From Deltaproteobacteria bacterium (GTDB lineage Bacteria > Desulfobacterota > Syntrophia > Syntrophales > UBA5619): a DNA stretch of 23,406 bases. Position numbers and translations under genes: made by a program. The notes beneath the pieces were generated by a model, which had not been told where the DNA came from, searched no databases, and saw nothing but the letters and a program-made list of their open reading frames with translations. Positions 22,119-23,406 of this stretch are shown one piece after another. The stretch spans positions 1 to 23,406 of the forward strand of contig JAPLJW010000139.1 of assembly GCA_026388365.1 (NCBI GenBank), in the 5' to 3' direction. Each line of letters opens with the position of its first letter. Within the stretch, counting starts at the first letter, position 1.

Positions 22119-23406
22119 CTACATGAACATTCCGATCGTGAATTCCCACCGGCCGGCGGATTCGTTCTCCTTCCTGTCGAGGACATAACCCCATTCCAGA
22201 CGGAGCGGCCCGATGGGCGAATACCAGCGGACGCCCAAACCGGCCGTTCTCCGCATGTCGCCGATGTGGTAACCGCTTTCCCATGAGTTTCCGGTGTCGA
22301 AGAAGAGAACCCCTTTCATCCCTTGGTCTTTGATCAGCGGAAAGATATAATCGACATTGAAGTTCAACATCGTCAGCCCCCCGATGACGTCCCCCGTCGC
22401 GGGATCGGTCGGTCCCACATCCCGGAGACCGCGAAGGGAGTTGATCCCCCCGAGAATATACCTTTCGTAGATCGGCACCTCTTTTCCCTCGTTGGGTTGA
22501 ATGTAGCCTATCCGTCCGCGGACTCCGATGACCGTGTCCAGTGGAAGCGGGAAAAACCAGGAGGAGGTCGCCCCGTAACGGGTATAGCTGACATCGCCTA
22601 AGAAGATGCCGCCCGTATATTCCACCGAGGCGCTGTTCTTCGATCCGCTGGAGGGGAACATCACATCATTCGTTGTATCCCGGGTCAGGGTGAAGGTGAC
22701 GCCGCTGCTCATCGTCTCCCCCGCCTGTTTCTTGATATAATAGGAGGCCGTGTCCAGGATATCTTTCACATTGTTCTGCGACAGGCGGTAGCCGGCATAG
22801 CCGGTCACGTACGGCCAGAGGGGATAACCCAAGGTGGCGCCGAATCCTTTGGAGTCGACTTTGTAGGAATCGTACTCGCGGTAGAGATTCCAGATATCGA
22901 ATTTGCTCCAGAGAGGCATGTCGAAGAGCCAGGGTTCCGTGAAGGAGATGTCATAGAGCGTGGAGAGGGAGCCTATGCTCGCCTTGAGGCTCAGGATCTG
23001 GCCGCGGCCGAAGAGGTTCTGCTGGGAGACCTGGGCCATGACCATCGCATGGTCCAGGGCGCTATAGCCGGCGCCGACGCTGAACATCCCTGTCGTTTTC
23101 TCCTTGACATGGATGTTCACATCCGTCAGGGTCTCGTCGGGACCCTTCTCGCTCTGGAAATCGATCTCTTCAAAGTAGCGCAATTGGTTCAGGGCCATGT
23201 AGCTTTTCTTCAATTTGGTCCGGCTGTAGAGATCCCCTTCGATCACGGAGAGCTCTCTGCGGATGACTTTGTCGCGTGTTTTGGTGTTTCCGGTGATGTT
23301 GATCCGGTTGAAATAGACCAGCTTCTTCTTGCCTATTTCGTAAGTCACATCGACGGTCTGGGTTTTCTCCTGCGGTTCGGTGCGGGGGGCAATATCGGCA
23401 TTGGCG
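22119..23406 (-). CDS. bamA: Outer-membrane protein assembly factor BamA, 5' part outside window
   Basis: About 429 codons are present and the frame runs off the right edge, so the N-terminal POTRA domains are missing. The visible part starts at the end of POTRA4, followed by POTRA5 (RINITGNTKTRDKVIRREL to about VNIHVKEKTTGMF) and the 16-stranded Omp85 barrel. The conserved L6 loop reads SLRGLRDVGP, equivalent to the VRGF/Y motif. The barrel ends GMFM, so the last residue is Met where Phe or Trp is usual. BamA folds and inserts beta-barrel proteins into the outer membrane. It heads the visible part of the lipid A operon, 63 bases before ompH. Confidence 0.93.
   Translation of the reverse strand, partial: ANADIAPRTEPQEKTQTVDVTYEIGKKKLVYFNRINITGNTKTRDKVIRRELSVIEGDLYSRTKLKKSYMALNQLRYFEEIDFQSEKGPDETLTDVNIHVKEKTTGMFSVGAGYSALDHAMVMAQVSQQNLFGRGQILSLKASIGSLSTLYDISFTEPWLFDMPLWSKFDIWNLYREYDSYKVDSKGFGATLGYPLWPYVTGYAGYRLSQNNVKDILDTASYYIKKQAGETMSSGVTFTLTRDTTNDVMFPSSGSKNSASVEYTGGIFLGDVSYTRYGATSSWFFPLPLDTVIGVRGRIGYIQPNEGKEVPIYERYILGGINSLRGLRDVGPTDPATGDVIGGLTMLNFNVDYIFPLIKDQGMKGVLFFDTGNSWESGYHIGDMRRTAGLGVRWYSPIGPLRLEWGYVLDRKENESAGRWEFTIGMFM

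Overview
The window looks like a Gram-negative, anaerobic, deltaproteobacterial-type chromosome (Desulfobacterota, possibly Syntrophales-like). This is inferred from the GC-rich lipid A and inner-core operon, the biotin/thiolase acyl-CoA module and the amino-acid fermentation remnant. No rRNA or taxonomic marker is present, so the assignment is tentative. No tRNA, rRNA, CRISPR array or intact transposase was seen.

Left end (1-3640, all minus strand): a TetR-type regulator with a good sigma70-like promoter, followed by a thiolase, a biotin carboxyl carrier protein and a carboxyltransferase-fold protein whose 3' end lies outside the window. This reads as one autoregulated operon. The carboxyltransferase-like protein has lost two of the usual metal ligands.

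Middle (3640-7900, AT-rich, minus strand): a serine alpha/beta hydrolase, a small secreted protein bracketed by two intrinsic terminators, a frameshifted gene for the small subunit of D-ornithine 4,5-aminomutase (oraS), and a divergent alanine-dehydrogenase-family gene. That last gene has its own promoter and a long leader with two hairpins. The stretch looks acquired and partly decayed.

Plus-strand section (7949-11356): a tail-specific protease (prc), a C-terminally truncated XRE antitoxin-like gene with no toxin, and an overlapping probable lipoprotein alpha/beta hydrolase that carries a short palindromic repeat inside its reading frame.

Right half (11377-23406, minus strand): an almost gapless outer-membrane biogenesis operon. 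In transcription order it is bamA (partial), ompH/skp, lpxD, lpxA, a Gfo/Idh oxidoreductase, lpxB, msbA, lpxK, waaF, gmhB, waaC and a Trm112-like zinc protein. It would make lipid A (LpxA, LpxD, LpxB, LpxK), flip it (MsbA), add core heptoses (GmhB, WaaC, WaaF) and insert and chaperone outer-membrane proteins (BamA, Skp). fabZ and lpxI/lpxH, often found in such clusters, are absent here. The Gfo/Idh gene sits where gnnA lies in lipid A clusters that make the 2,3-diamino sugar.
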